Shown here: in pieces, positions 26,800 to 36,010 of the stretch | Layout: each line of letters starts with the position of its first letter | Numbering within the stretch: position 1 is the stretch's first letter | Source of the DNA: Rhizobium leguminosarum bv. trifolii WSM2297 | Lineage (GTDB): Bacteria; Pseudomonadota; Alphaproteobacteria; Rhizobiales; Rhizobiaceae | Assembly: GCF_000271845.1 (NCBI RefSeq) | Contig: NZ_JH719395.1 | Location: 1,527,769 to 1,591,768, forward strand | Length of the DNA stretch: 64,000 bases | Reading direction: 5' to 3' | Made by a program: the position numbers and the translations under genes | The notes under the pieces: model-generated | The model's database searches: none | What the model saw: only the letters and a program-made list of their open reading frames with translations | Told to the model about the DNA's origin: nothing

Positions 26800-27018
26800 C
26801 TCAGACCATCGACACACACAGGCGGCGCGATTCTTCGCACCGCTACGGAAGTACTTTTGCCTCTATGGCACAACCAGCATGAACGGAATTTGAATGCGCC
26901 GGAGAAAGCCTTGAGGAATAAGCGTTTTGGCCTTGTTTTTCGCCCTCGGCCAACGTCCGGTAATCTACGCCTAAACCGCGCGTTCCGCACCTTTTTCGGC
27001 ATCACTTCAAATTTCGGA

Positions 27019-27053
27019 TTGACAGGCTGCGTGTAACTCTACTATTTTTATAG
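27019..27053 (+). promoter_or_regulatory. Probable cysH promoter with overlapping palindrome
   Basis: TTGACA at 27019-27024, then a 16-base spacer and ACTATT at 27041-27046: a near-consensus sigma-70 type promoter. CTAT-TTTT-ATAG (27042-27053) covers the -10 element, a good position for repression by the divergent Rrf2 regulator. The leader to the cysH ATG is about 165 bases. Confidence 0.55.
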
Positions 27054-27069
27054 ACATACCAGCTGTTCG

Positions 27070-27101
27070 CGAGGATTTCTGTCCTCGGGCGGCTTTTTTT
27101 T
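27070..27101 (+). terminator. Hairpin and T-run in the cysH leader (candidate attenuator)
   Basis: Stem CGAGGA (27070-27075) / TCCTCG (27082-27087) followed, after GGCGGC, by eight T (27094-27101). A second weaker stem CGGAG / CTCCG lies at about 27117-27139. The arrangement between promoter and cysH suggests premature termination control, though the gap between stem and T-run is longer than ideal. No riboswitch class recognised. Confidence 0.4.
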
Positions 27102-27218
27102 GCATTGCGGCAGCTTCGGAGAGATATTTGCTCCTCCGGCCGCAGCTTTCGAAATCCCTTTTTCTGTCCGATCCAGGATCGAACTGCGATACTCCGGTCA
27201 ACAAAGGACAGGATTCTC

Positions 27219-27977
27219 ATGACTGTTATCAATAAGATTGCGGAAGAAGGGCCGATTGCTGAAGCCGAAGCGCTGAACGACAGGCTGGCGGGTCTCGACC
27301 TGGCCGGACGTCTGTCGCTGGTCGCCGGGCTTGGCGGCCGCGTGGTGTTCACCACCTCGCTCGGCATCGAGGACCAGGTGATTACCGCCGAGATCGGCAC
27401 GCATCGCCTGCCGATCGATGTTGCGACGCTGCAGACCGGCCGGCTGTTTGCCGAAACGCTATCGCTGATTGCCGAGACGGAAAGCCAATACGATATTCAG
27501 ATCCAGCGCTACGAGCCCGAAAAGGCCGATATCGAGGCCTATGCGGCGCAATACGGCCTCAATGGCTTTTACGAAAGCGTCGAGGCCCGGCATGCCTGTT
27601 GCGGCGTGCGCAAGCTGAAGCCGCTTGCGCGCGCACTCGAAGGTGCCACGATCTGGATCACCGGCCTGCGCCGCGGCCAATCGGCCAACCGCGCCGAGAC
27701 GCCCTTTGCCGAATATGACGCCGAACGGCACCTGCTGAAGGTCAATCCGCTCGCCGATTGGGATCTCGAGGCGATCAAGGCCTTCGTCTCCGAAAACGGC
27801 GTGCCGGTCAACCCGCTGCATGCCCGCGGCTATCCCTCCATCGGCTGCGAGCCCTGCACCCGGGCGATCAAGCCCGGCGAGCCGGAACGCGCCGGCCGCT
27901 GGTGGTGGGAGCAGGACGAGACGCGCGAATGCGGCCTGCATGTCGCCGAAGAGGCAGCGGCGATCGCCGCGATATAA
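27219..27977 (+). CDS. cysH: Adenylylsulfate (APS/PAPS) reductase CysH
   Basis: 252 residues. Fe-S cluster Cys are all present: HACCGVRK (Cys127-128) and GCEPCTRA (Cys210, Cys213), the plant/rhizobial APS-reductase pattern rather than the E. coli PAPS type. C-terminal catalytic Cys in RECGLH. Substrate loop VFTTSLGIEDQVI and TGRLFAET. It reduces APS to sulfite with thioredoxin in the cytoplasm. Start 27219 follows AAAGGACAGGA; the longer frame upstream is leader. First gene of cysH-cysD-cysN. Confidence 0.95.
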   Translation: MTVINKIAEEGPIAEAEALNDRLAGLDLAGRLSLVAGLGGRVVFTTSLGIEDQVITAEIGTHRLPIDVATLQTGRLFAETLSLIAETESQYDIQIQRYEPEKADIEAYAAQYGLNGFYESVEARHACCGVRKLKPLARALEGATIWITGLRRGQSANRAETPFAEYDAERHLLKVNPLADWDLEAIKAFVSENGVPVNPLHARGYPSIGCEPCTRAIKPGEPERAGRWWWEQDETRECGLHVAEEAAAIAAI

Positions 27978-28091
27978 CCAACTTCACGGCTATCCCAATT
28001 CGAAGCGCGGCCACCGCCGCAGCCTTGGGAAAGCCAACATCAAGGAATTGTTTTGCGGCCGCCGCAAACGACCGACAGTCTGGAGTAAGAC

Positions 28092-29045
28092 ATGCCCGAT
28101 AGCCGTCCGGATACGGAACTCAGCAACCCGCAGAGCGCCAAGGCGCCGCTCGACCCGCATCTGAAGGCGCTGGAAAACGAATCCATCCACATTTTCCGTG
28201 AGGTTGCGGCCGAATTCGAGCGTCCCGTCATGCTCTATTCGATCGGCAAGGATTCTTCGGTGCTGCTGCATCTGGCGCGCAAGGCCTTTTATCCCGGCCG
28301 CGTGCCCTTCCCGCTGCTGCATGTGAACACCGGCTGGAAATTCCGCGAGATGATCGCCTTCCGCGATGAGACCGCCAGGAAATACGATCTCGACCTGATC
28401 GAGCATATCAATCCGCGCGGTGCGGCGGAAAACATCACGCCCTTCACCCATGGTTCGGCCGCCTTCACCGACATCATGAAGACCGAGGGCCTGCGCCAGG
28501 CGCTCGATGCCGGCCAGTTCGACGCCGCTTTCGGCGGCGCGCGCCGCGACGAGGAAGCAAGCCGCGCCAAGGAGCGCATCTATTCCTTCCGCACCCCCGA
28601 TCACCGTTGGGACCCGCGTAACCAGCGGCCGGAACTGTGGAACGTCTATAATGGTATGATCCGCAAGGGTGAGAGCGTGCGCGCCTTCCCGTTGTCGAAC
28701 TGGACGGAGGTCGATATCTGGCGCTATATCCAGGCCGAGGACATTCCGCTGGTGCCGCTCTATTACGCCAAGACGCGGCCTTTCGTCGAACGCGACGGCA
28801 TGATGATCCTGGCCGAGGATCCGCGCCTTGAGCTGCTGCCCGGCGAAGTGCGCCAGGAAGGCATGATCCGCTTCCGCACGCTCGGCGACTTCCCGCTGAC
28901 CGGCGCCATCCGTTCCCAGGCGACCACCCTCGAAGAGGTGATCGCCGAACTCGAAATTGCAACGGTGTCCGAACGCCAGGGCCGCGCTATCGATCGCGAC
29001 CAGTCCGGCTCCATGGAAAAGAAGAAGCGTGAAGGATATTTCTGA
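28092..29045 (+). CDS. cysD: Sulfate adenylyltransferase subunit 2 CysD
   Basis: 317 residues. PP-loop-type motif [20 protein letters not shown] (SxGKDS binds ATP), then [17 protein letters not shown] and the conserved [26 protein letters not shown] segment [20 protein letters not shown]. It forms ATP sulfurylase with CysN, making APS from sulfate and ATP. ATG 28092 follows GGAG. The stop is one base before the cysN ATG, implying translational coupling. Confidence 0.96.
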   Translation: MPDSRPDTELSNPQSAKAPLDPHLKALENESIHIFREVAAEFERPVMLYSIGKDSSVLLHLARKAFYPGRVPFPLLHVNTGWKFREMIAFRDETARKYDLDLIEHINPRGAAENITPFTHGSAAFTDIMKTEGLRQALDAGQFDAAFGGARRDEEASRAKERIYSFRTPDHRWDPRNQRPELWNVYNGMIRKGESVRAFPLSNWTEVDIWRYIQAEDIPLVPLYYAKTRPFVERDGMMILAEDPRLELLPGEVRQEGMIRFRTLGDFPLTGAIRSQATTLEEVIAELEIATVSERQGRAIDRDQSGSMEKKKREGYF

Positions 29046-29046
29046 G

Positions 29047-30543
29047 ATGACCGCAGCCCAAACCGCCGTCTCGGCCGCCACCGTCGTCAGCCTGCCCGCC
29101 GCCGAGCCGCAGAAGGCCCAGCGCGACACGCGCCCGCTGCGGCTGATCACCTGCGGCAGCGTCGATGACGGCAAGTCGACCCTGATCGGCCGCCTGCTCT
29201 GGGACACCAAGGCGGTCAAGGAAGACCAGGCCGCCACGCTGCAGCGCGATTCCACCGGCAAGCAGAACGATCTCGGCCTGCCCGACTTCGCGCTCTTGCT
29301 CGACGGCCTGCAGGCCGAGCGCGAACAGGGCATCACCATCGATGTCGCCTATCGCTATTTCTCGACCGACAAGCGCTCCTTCATCGTCGCCGATACGCCC
29401 GGCCACGAGCAATATACCCGCAACATGGCGACCGGCGCCTCGACCGCCGATCTCGCCATCCTGCTGGTCGATGCGCGTTTCGGCATTCTCGAGCAGACGC
29501 GCCGTCACGCGACGATCGCCTCGCTGCTCGGGATCAAGCAGTTCGTGCTCGCCGTCAACAAGATCGACCTGACGGCCTACGACCGCGCCGGCTTCGACAA
29601 GATCACCCATGAATTCCGGGAATTTGCGCTGTCGCTCGGCGTCAAGCAGATCACCGCCATTCCGATGTCGGCGCTGAAGGGCGAAAACGTCGTCTATTCC
29701 GGCCAGACCGCCATGCCCTGGTACAGCGGCCCGACGCTGGTAGAGACGCTGGAGCTTGCCACCGTGCGCTCGTCGCAGACGGTCGGTTTCCGCCTGTCCG
29801 TCCAGCGCGTGTCACGTCCGGGCGAAAGCTTCCGCGGCTATCAGGGCACGGTTGCCGGCGGCTCGGTCAAGCCGGGCGACAGCGTGATGATCCTGCCGTC
29901 CGGCATGGTCGCCAATGTCTCCAAGATCGTCACCTTCGATCTGGTGCGCAATGCTGCAGTTGCCGGCGACGCGATCACGCTGGTGCTCGATCGCCAGGTC
30001 GATGTGGCGCGCGGCGACATGATCGTCTCGATCGACGCTCAGCCGCAGGTCGGCCTTGCCTTCGACGCGCAGATCGTCGCGCTGCAGCCGGAGGGCATCG
30101 AGCCCGGCAAGCGCTACTGGCTGAAGAGCGGCAGCCGCCGCCAGCGCGTCCAGGTGCAGCCGCTCAGCCAGCTCGAATTGAAGACCGGCACCTGGAACGC
30201 CGCCCAGCGGCTCTACATGAACGCCATCGGCAAAGTGCGCCTGGTTTTCGACGAAGCGGCGATCTTCGACCCCTATGAGCAGAACCGGCTGTCCGGCTCG
30301 TTCATCCTGATCGACCCCGAGACCAACAATACGGTCGCGGGCGGCATGGTGACCGGCAAACGCACCGAACTCGGCGGCCTGCACAACGGCGAAGGCCGCG
30401 TCATCCTCTCGCTGCCGGCCGATCTCGCCGAACAGATCATGGCCAGCGAACTCTTCGCCAGCCGCAGCCATGAGGCCGAGGTGCGCCGCATGACGGCAGC
30501 CGAAGCGGCCGACCTCTGGTCGAGCGCTGCCAGCGATATCTAA
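29047..30543 (+). CDS. cysN: Sulfate adenylyltransferase subunit 1 CysN (GTPase)
   Basis: 498 residues. Translation-factor GTPase with G1 GSVDDGKSTLIGRLL, switch II DTPGHEQYTRNM, G4 NKIDL, and C-terminal beta-barrel domains (FRLSVQRVSRP). The length shows there is no fused C-terminal APS kinase (CysC) domain, unlike NodQ or CysNC fusions. GTP hydrolysis drives APS formation by CysD. ATG 29047 overlaps the end of cysD by proximity. Together with cysH it gives sulfate to sulfite without PAPS. Confidence 0.95.
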   Translation: MTAAQTAVSAATVVSLPAAEPQKAQRDTRPLRLITCGSVDDGKSTLIGRLLWDTKAVKEDQAATLQRDSTGKQNDLGLPDFALLLDGLQAEREQGITIDVAYRYFSTDKRSFIVADTPGHEQYTRNMATGASTADLAILLVDARFGILEQTRRHATIASLLGIKQFVLAVNKIDLTAYDRAGFDKITHEFREFALSLGVKQITAIPMSALKGENVVYSGQTAMPWYSGPTLVETLELATVRSSQTVGFRLSVQRVSRPGESFRGYQGTVAGGSVKPGDSVMILPSGMVANVSKIVTFDLVRNAAVAGDAITLVLDRQVDVARGDMIVSIDAQPQVGLAFDAQIVALQPEGIEPGKRYWLKSGSRRQRVQVQPLSQLELKTGTWNAAQRLYMNAIGKVRLVFDEAAIFDPYEQNRLSGSFILIDPETNNTVAGGMVTGKRTELGGLHNGEGRVILSLPADLAEQIMASELFASRSHEAEVRRMTAAEAADLWSSAASDI

Positions 30544-30555
30544 GCGGGCCGACCT

Positions 30556-30667
30556 GCCCCTCATCCGGCTGCCGCCACCTTCTCCCCGCTTGCGGGGCGA
30601 AGGGGATAGGCGGCAACCTCTCCGTCCCCCGCCACCCTCTCGCAGGGCACGTCCCCTCGCCCCGTTC
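30556..30667. repeat. Truncated RIME-like repeat
   Basis: CCCCTCATCCGGCTGCCGC, CGCTTGCGGGGCGAAGGGG and CTCGCAGGGCACGTCCCCTC match the element at 4892-5058 but the terminal stem is missing: the repeat stops at CCCCGTT, where a fragment of a LacI-type gene begins. Confidence 0.75.
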
Positions 30668-30739
30668 AGCCGGCTCGTCGCGGACGGCGCGCAGCGGATG
30701 TCGGCAACGCGCTAGCCGATATCGGAGCGCGGTATGGGC
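30667..30739 (-). pseudogene. Fragment of a LacI-family gene 3' region
   Basis: CGGCTCGTCGCGGACGGCGC (30670-30689) and what follows align with 33036-33109 inside the LacI-family gene at about 85-90 percent identity by eye. On the minus strand the fragment reads LRYRL...LRAVRDEPAE, against PRYEIGYRVADMLLRAVRDEPPD in the gene. It has a one-base deletion relative to that gene and no start or stop. It lies at the breakpoint of a truncated RIME-like repeat. Confidence 0.7.
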
Positions 30740-30936
30740 TGCCTGCTTGTCTCGGCGCTGGCGGGGCACTTATCCATAAAATGGCATTATCTTATGCATT
30801 TCAGCGATCTACATCAAAAGAAGCTGTTTCGATAAGGTACCCGCTGTCAAAGCTGGGCTATCGGCACGGACCGACGGCCCTGGCTTGTAACGACGCCGCC
30901 GATCGGGCGGCGAATGACAGGGAAAAGGATGAAGCC

Positions 30937-31890
30937 ATGTCTACAGACAGTAAGCCGCTGATCGCGGTTACCGGTGCAACCAGCAAACAGGGGCGCAGTG
31001 TCGTTGCGACACTTCTTGAGAGCCAACGTTTCCGTGTCCGCGCTTTCACCCGGAGAAAGGATTCGCCCGAAGCTCTACGTCTGGAGAAACTCGGCGCTGA
31101 AATCGCCACGGTGCCTCTCGAACTCGGCCGTCAGAAGGAACTCGTTGCTGGATTCAAGGGCGCAGATGGCGCATTTCTGATGACGCCGCCGCTCGCCCCG
31201 CCGGAGACGATCGAGGCTCCTCTCGGCCGACAACTGGCGGATGCGGCCGCGGAGGCCGGCGTCGGGCACATTGTTTTCAGCACGCTCGAGAATGTCGACA
31301 AGATCGCCGGTGGGACGAAATATGCGCCGCATTTCACCGACAAGGCGCGCGTTGCAGATTATATTCGCGGCCTGCCGATCTCTCATTCCTTCATCATGCT
31401 GGCATTCTTCTACACCAATCTTCTCGAGTATTATGCGCCGCGCATGGAAGGCGACACCCTGCTCTTGCCGATTTATCTGCCGGAAGATTTCGCAGCACCC
31501 TTTGTCGATCCGCTGACGGCGACCGGGCCTGTTGTCCTCGAAATCTTCTCGAACCCCGAGCGCTACAACGGCAAAACGCTGCCGATCGTCGGCGATATCA
31601 TTTCTCCGCGGGAGATGGTCGAAACTTTTCAACGCGTGACCGGCCTCAAGGCCGAGTATCGAAATGCTTTCACCAGAGACGGCTTGCTGCACTATTTTCC
31701 GGATTTTTCCGCCAACGAATTTCTCGTTCGAGAGATTCTCGGGATGGTCGAATATGCTGTCGAGTATGGCTATTTCGGCAAGGAGCACGATCTCGAATGG
31801 AGCCGTCGCCTGAATCCCGAGACGCTCAACTGGGAGCAGTTTCTGCGGACGACGGGGTGGCGCGGCGACAAGCGGTCTTTCGGAGGTTGA
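30937..31890 (+). CDS. NmrA-family NAD(P)-binding protein
   Basis: 317 residues. N-terminal Rossmann motif IAVTGATSKQGRSVVATLL (GxTxxxG), then VRAFTRRKDSPEA at the cofactor-specificity position, with Arg residues favouring NADP. NmrA-like middle GHIVFSTLENVDKIAGGTKYAPHF and SHSFIMLAFFYTNLLEYYAP. Start 30937 follows GGGAAAAGGATGAAGCC. Likely a redox sensor or atypical SDR reductase. It converges with a LysR gene, and a long hairpin overlaps its stop codon. Confidence 0.85.
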   Translation: MSTDSKPLIAVTGATSKQGRSVVATLLESQRFRVRAFTRRKDSPEALRLEKLGAEIATVPLELGRQKELVAGFKGADGAFLMTPPLAPPETIEAPLGRQLADAAAEAGVGHIVFSTLENVDKIAGGTKYAPHFTDKARVADYIRGLPISHSFIMLAFFYTNLLEYYAPRMEGDTLLLPIYLPEDFAAPFVDPLTATGPVVLEIFSNPERYNGKTLPIVGDIISPREMVETFQRVTGLKAEYRNAFTRDGLLHYFPDFSANEFLVREILGMVEYAVEYGYFGKEHDLEWSRRLNPETLNWEQFLRTTGWRGDKRSFGG

Positions 31891-31935
31891 ACCATGTCGC
31901 GCAAAAGCGCGGCAGCGCTTTTGCGCGACATGGTT
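31890..31935. terminator. Long perfect hairpin between convergent genes
   Basis: Two 20-base perfectly complementary arms (31890-31909 and 31916-31935, with core GTCGCGCAAAAGCG) with a 6-base loop. It begins at the last base of the NmrA-like stop codon and ends 13 bases before the LysR stop. No T-run follows on either strand, so it may act as a bidirectional transcript-stabilising or Rho-linked structure rather than a classic terminator. Confidence 0.7.
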
Positions 31936-31947
31936 GAAAACAAACGC

Positions 31948-32868
31948 TTACGATTTCCGGATTCCCGGCAGTTTGGAAATCTCAGCGGCAAGAAAGTCGA
32001 CGAGCAGCCGAACGCGGGCAATGGCTGCACGCTCCGGAACGATCAGCAGGCTCACCGGCACCGGCGAAGGCCGATAGTCGCCAAGCACGACCTCGAGCCG
32101 GCCGTCGTCCAGAAGATCGTGAATCAGCCAGAGATGGGTAGGGCCAATGCCGCGTCCGGCGGCAAGGGCTTCGCGCGCCGCGAGCCCGTGATCGACTCGC
32201 AGCCGACCGCTGACAGGGACCATCAGGCTGGTGCCATCGGGGGAGGAAAGAAGGAGCTGATTGCTGCCTGCGACGTTGGACATCACGACGGTTTCGTAGC
32301 GTGACAGATCGGCCGGGCGCTCCGGCCGCCCGATGGCGGACAAATAAGCCGGAGCGCCGACCAGCAGCCGCTGGCTCTCTCCGAGCGCATGAAGTTTCAT
32401 TGTGCTGTCGGCGAGAGGTCCAAGACGGAGCGCCACGTCAACGCCTTCGCGCACCAGGTCGATACGCTCGTCCGTCAGGTTGAGGTCGACGCGGATGTCC
32501 GGATGCCTGTCCTGAAAGTCGAAGATCATCCGCGTGACATGCATGACGCCAAGCGCTGCCGTACAGGAAAGGCGAACTGCGCCGGCGGGGGCCTGACGCG
32601 CATCTCTGGCTTCTTCAGCAGCCTGTTCGACCAGGCGCAATATCTGAAGGCAGTTGGTATAATAGCGACTGCCTTCCTCGGTTAAGGTGACGCGTCGTGT
32701 GGTGCGGCTGAGAAGCGGCACGCCGACAGCCTCCTCAAGTTCGGTGAGGTGCCGCGTCACGGTGGATTGGCCGACACCCAGCTCCCTTGCGACCATCGAC
32801 AGGTTGCCGCGCTCGGCGACGCGAACAAAGGTGCGCATTCTGTCAAATGACAGGCCCGCCTTATCCAT
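31948..32868 (-). CDS. LysR-family transcriptional regulator (CrgA/AaeR-like)
   Basis: 306 residues. HTH: FDRMRTFVRVAERGNLSMVARELGVGQSTVTRHLTELEEAVGVPLLSRTTRRVTLTEEG. The effector half has the typical segments VRLSCTAALGVMHVTRMIFDFQDRHPDIRVDL. Convergent with the NmrA-like gene and separated from the LacI gene by 110 bases. The NmrA-like gene is a possible target because such pairs often occur, but no divergent promoter is shared here. Confidence 0.87.
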   Translation of the reverse strand: MDKAGLSFDRMRTFVRVAERGNLSMVARELGVGQSTVTRHLTELEEAVGVPLLSRTTRRVTLTEEGSRYYTNCLQILRLVEQAAEEARDARQAPAGAVRLSCTAALGVMHVTRMIFDFQDRHPDIRVDLNLTDERIDLVREGVDVALRLGPLADSTMKLHALGESQRLLVGAPAYLSAIGRPERPADLSRYETVVMSNVAGSNQLLLSSPDGTSLMVPVSGRLRVDHGLAAREALAAGRGIGPTHLWLIHDLLDDGRLEVVLGDYRPSPVPVSLLIVPERAAIARVRLLVDFLAAEISKLPGIRKS

Positions 32869-32979
32869 TTTTCAGCACAGTGGTTGTCATCCGGTCCTTA
32901 TACGGAATAATCCTGACTGCGCCCAGTGCAGGCCTCCGCAAGGCTCGGCTCCACGTCTATTGTCGTGGCACGCACCAAA

Positions 32980-34017
32980 TTACCGCGTCGAACCGCGCGC
33001 AATAATGGTAAAGCCCAAGTCGGCCTTGTCGTCATCAGGCGGCTCGTCGCGGACGGCGCGCAGCAGCATGTCGGCGACGCGGTAGCCGATCTCGTAGCGC
33101 GGAATGTGCACCGTCGTCAGCGACGGCTCGGTGAAGGCCGAGAATTCCAGATCGTTAAAGCCGCAGATGCCGACATCCTGCGGCACGCGGACGCCGCGCT
33201 CCTTGCATTCGATCAGCACGCCGAGCGCCATCTCGTCGCTCTGGGCAAAGACGGCATCGAGATCGGGTACGCGCTGCAACAGGAGCGAAAACAGCTCCCT
33301 GCCGAGGCCGGTGCGGCTTGCCGCATCGCCGCCGATGATGAGATCGGGGTTGAAACACCCGGCTTCCCGCATCGCCGCCTCATAGCCTTCGATGCGGCGG
33401 CGCGAGCGGACATCGGCGCCGCGGCCCATGAAAGCGATCTTCCTATAGCCCCTCGACAACAGGAAACGGGTGGGTTCGGCGCCAGCCGTATAATGATCGA
33501 GGCCGACGACCAGCGTTTGCGGCTCCTGGCTGAGATCGGCAACATGGGCGATGGGACAGGCCGCACCTTCGATCAGCGGCAAAAGATTATGATAGGATTC
33601 GGCGCCGGCGATGATGACGCCCGCCGGTTTCTGCGTCAGGAAAGATTTCAGCAGCCCCGCCTCGCCCTCGGCATGGCGCAGCGTATTCGAATATTGCAGG
33701 GTGAATTCGGTGTCGCGGAAGCGATCCTCGATCCCGATCATCAGGTCGGTGAAACCGTACTGGTGCAAGGCGGGCGTGATGACGCCGATGACGCCGTTGT
33801 GGCGGCCGGCCAGCGCCCGGGCGGCAAGATTGGGAATATAGCCCATCTCGTCGACCGTGCGCAGAATAACCTCGCGCAGATCGTCCGAAACGATCCCGGG
33901 ATTGCGAAGCGCGCGCGAAATGGTGATGGGGCTGACACCCACCTTCTTCGCCACATCGGTCAATTTCACTTGCGCGCCCCGCCTGGCGGTCCGCCCCGGC
34001 CCCACTGACTTGTTCAT
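32980..34017 (-). CDS. LacI-family transcriptional regulator (GntR-like)
   Basis: 345 residues. HTH at about residues 18-40: VKLTDVAKKVGVSPITISRALRNPGIVSDDLR, followed by the hinge helix NLAARALAG. The periplasmic-binding-like sensor resembles GntR (gluconate) repressors: GVITPALHQYGFTDLMIGIEDRF and LDAVFAQSDEMALGVLIECKERGVRVPQDVGICGFND. The start could be internal (VKLTDVAKK). No sugar operon is adjacent, so target is unknown. Part of its 3' region is duplicated at 30667-30739. Confidence 0.88.
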   Translation of the reverse strand: MNKSVGPGRTARRGAQVKLTDVAKKVGVSPITISRALRNPGIVSDDLREVILRTVDEMGYIPNLAARALAGRHNGVIGVITPALHQYGFTDLMIGIEDRFRDTEFTLQYSNTLRHAEGEAGLLKSFLTQKPAGVIIAGAESYHNLLPLIEGAACPIAHVADLSQEPQTLVVGLDHYTAGAEPTRFLLSRGYRKIAFMGRGADVRSRRRIEGYEAAMREAGCFNPDLIIGGDAASRTGLGRELFSLLLQRVPDLDAVFAQSDEMALGVLIECKERGVRVPQDVGICGFNDLEFSAFTEPSLTTVHIPRYEIGYRVADMLLRAVRDEPPDDDKADLGFTIIARGSTR

Positions 34018-34417
34018 TGTTCCTCAAATGCTGCCCGCGAGACTCACCAACCCTCGATTCGCGGCCTTTGCTTTCTGAAGAATAAATAATTTAGAGTCTA
34101 CTAACGTTTTAAATTAGCAACAGAATCCACGAATAAATTGTGGGAAGAGCCGCTCGATCGTATCGCGGGAAATACGAGCGGGCGGTGTTCCAGTCATGTC
34201 TTACAAATCGGCAATATAAACATGATCAATATTTAATTTGTAAATCCACCGGCCGCGATCATATGAATCCCGAGCGCGAATTCTTGCATTCGCCCGGTCG
34301 CCACCCCACGACTGCGCTGCGATGAGATGAATTGGCGCCGAACGCCATCCGACGCCAGGTCCCAAGACATGGAACCCCGACGCCATCACACAACGCTCTC
34401 GCAAGGGACCATGCCCC
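34018..34417. other. Intergenic region between divergent lacI-type and degP-type genes
   Basis: AT-rich stretch at 34081-34260 with CTAACGTTTTAAATTAG (a LacI-type AACGTT core) and a TTACAAAT ... ATTTGTAA inverted repeat near 34201-34245. It probably holds the promoters of both genes. No ORF is supported here. Confidence 0.45.
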
Positions 34418-35932
34418 ATGTCACACATCCCACATATCCTCCGCAAGCATCGCGCCGCAGCCCTCATCGGGGCTGCCATCATCGCCGGCGCGGCATGCCT
34501 GCCCTTCACCATCGACGCCTCGAACGCCTCTGCCGCACCGGCCGATGCCGGCGGCGTTCTCGCAGCCAGCGGCTCCTTCGCCTCGATCGTCGATGCCGAC
34601 AAGCCTGCCGTCGTCACCATCACCACCACGATGAAGGCGACCGATGTCAGCGCGGACCAACAGGATTCGCCGATGGACGAGCAGTTCCGCCAGTTCTTCG
34701 AGGATCAGGGGATCCCGCTGCCGCGCCAGGCGCCGAAAAGCCGGCCTTCGCAGCAGGCCATGGCGCTGGGTTCCGGCTTCATCATCAGCCCGGACGGCGT
34801 CATCGTCACCAACAACCATGTCATCGACAAGGCCGTCGACATCAAGGTGACGCTCGATGACGGCACGGAACTGCCGGCCAAGCTGCTCGGCACCGACCCG
34901 AAATCCGATGTCGCCGTCTTAAAGATCGAGGCGCCCAAGCCGCTGCAGACCATTGCCTGGGGTGATTCCGATAAATTGAAGCTCGGCGACCAGATCCTGG
35001 CGATCGGCAATCCCTTCGGCATCGGCACCACGGTGACGGCGGGCATCGTCTCGGCGCGCGGCCGCGACCTGCACAGCGGGCCCTATGACGATTTCATCCA
35101 GATCGACGCGCCGATCAACCATGGTAACTCAGGCGGGCCGCTGGTCGACCGCAGCGGCAATGTCGTCGGCATCAACACCGCGATCTATTCGCCGAACGGC
35201 GGCAGTGTCGGCGTCGGCTTCGCCATTCCGTCCGACGAGGCGAAGGATATCGTCGCCAAGCTGCAGAAGGACGGCTCGATCGATCACGGCTATCTCGGCG
35301 TACAGATCCAGCCGGTGACGAAAGACGTCGCCGATGCCGTCGGCCTCGACAAGTCAGGCGGCGCACTGGTTGCCGCCGTCACCGCCGATACGCCGGCGGC
35401 CCATGCCGGCGTGAAGCCGGGCGATATCATCACGTCGGTCGGCGGCGAGACCGTCAAGACGCCGAAGGACCTGTCGCGGCTGGTCGCCGATCTTTCGCCG
35501 GGCGCCAAAAAATCCCTTGGCATCTGGCGCGAAGGCAAGGTGATCGATCTCAATGTCACCGTCGGCGGCAATGAGGACGGCCAGAAACAAGCCGCCGCCG
35601 AAAGCCCGGACAACAAGGGCTGGAGCAGCGGTCAGCCGAGCCTCGGCCTCGGCCTTGCCGAGCTGACGCCCGACATGCGCCAGCAGCTCGACCTGCCACG
35701 CTCGGTCAGCGGCGCGGTGGTCGCCAGCGTCGATCCCGACAAGTCGGCCGCGGCCGCCGGCATTCAGGCGGGCGATGTCATCGTCTCGGTCAACGATCGG
35801 CCGGTCCACAACAGCCGCGACGCCAAGACGGCGATTGCCGAGGCCGGTAAATCAGGCCGCAAGTCGGTGCTGCTGCTCGTCGAACGCGACGGTAGTAAAA
35901 CCTTCGTCGCAGTGCCCTTTACCGCGGCCTGA
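34418..35932 (+). CDS. DegP/HtrA-type periplasmic serine protease
   Basis: 504 residues. Export signal HRAAALIGAAIIAGAACLPF near the N-terminus, then trypsin-like domain with triad His134 (TNNHVID), Asp164 (KSDVAVLKI) and Ser238 (HGNSGGPLVD), and two PDZ domains (about 285-375 and 410-500, each with a GVKPGD / GIQAGD loop). Degrades or refolds damaged envelope proteins. The name degP is a family call; rhizobia carry several paralogues. The last 14 codons are repeated just after the gene, and a hairpin terminator follows. Confidence 0.92.
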   Translation: MSHIPHILRKHRAAALIGAAIIAGAACLPFTIDASNASAAPADAGGVLAASGSFASIVDADKPAVVTITTTMKATDVSADQQDSPMDEQFRQFFEDQGIPLPRQAPKSRPSQQAMALGSGFIISPDGVIVTNNHVIDKAVDIKVTLDDGTELPAKLLGTDPKSDVAVLKIEAPKPLQTIAWGDSDKLKLGDQILAIGNPFGIGTTVTAGIVSARGRDLHSGPYDDFIQIDAPINHGNSGGPLVDRSGNVVGINTAIYSPNGGSVGVGFAIPSDEAKDIVAKLQKDGSIDHGYLGVQIQPVTKDVADAVGLDKSGGALVAAVTADTPAAHAGVKPGDIITSVGGETVKTPKDLSRLVADLSPGAKKSLGIWREGKVIDLNVTVGGNEDGQKQAAAESPDNKGWSSGQPSLGLGLAELTPDMRQQLDLPRSVSGAVVASVDPDKSAAAAGIQAGDVIVSVNDRPVHNSRDAKTAIAEAGKSGRKSVLLLVERDGSKTFVAVPFTAA

Positions 35933-35986
35933 ACGGCCGCGCCTGGTAACAAAACCTTCGTCGCAGTGCCCTTTGCCGCGGCCTGA
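35891..35986. repeat. Tandem duplication of the degP-type gene 3' end
   Basis: 35891-35932, the last 14 codons including the stop, is repeated at 35945-35986 with three mismatches and a 54-base period. The second copy again ends in CCGCGGCCTGA. Nothing is inserted between, so this looks like a slippage or repair duplication. Confidence 0.85.
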
Positions 35987-36010
35987 CGATCGCCTGAACT
36001 CGCCGCAGAA

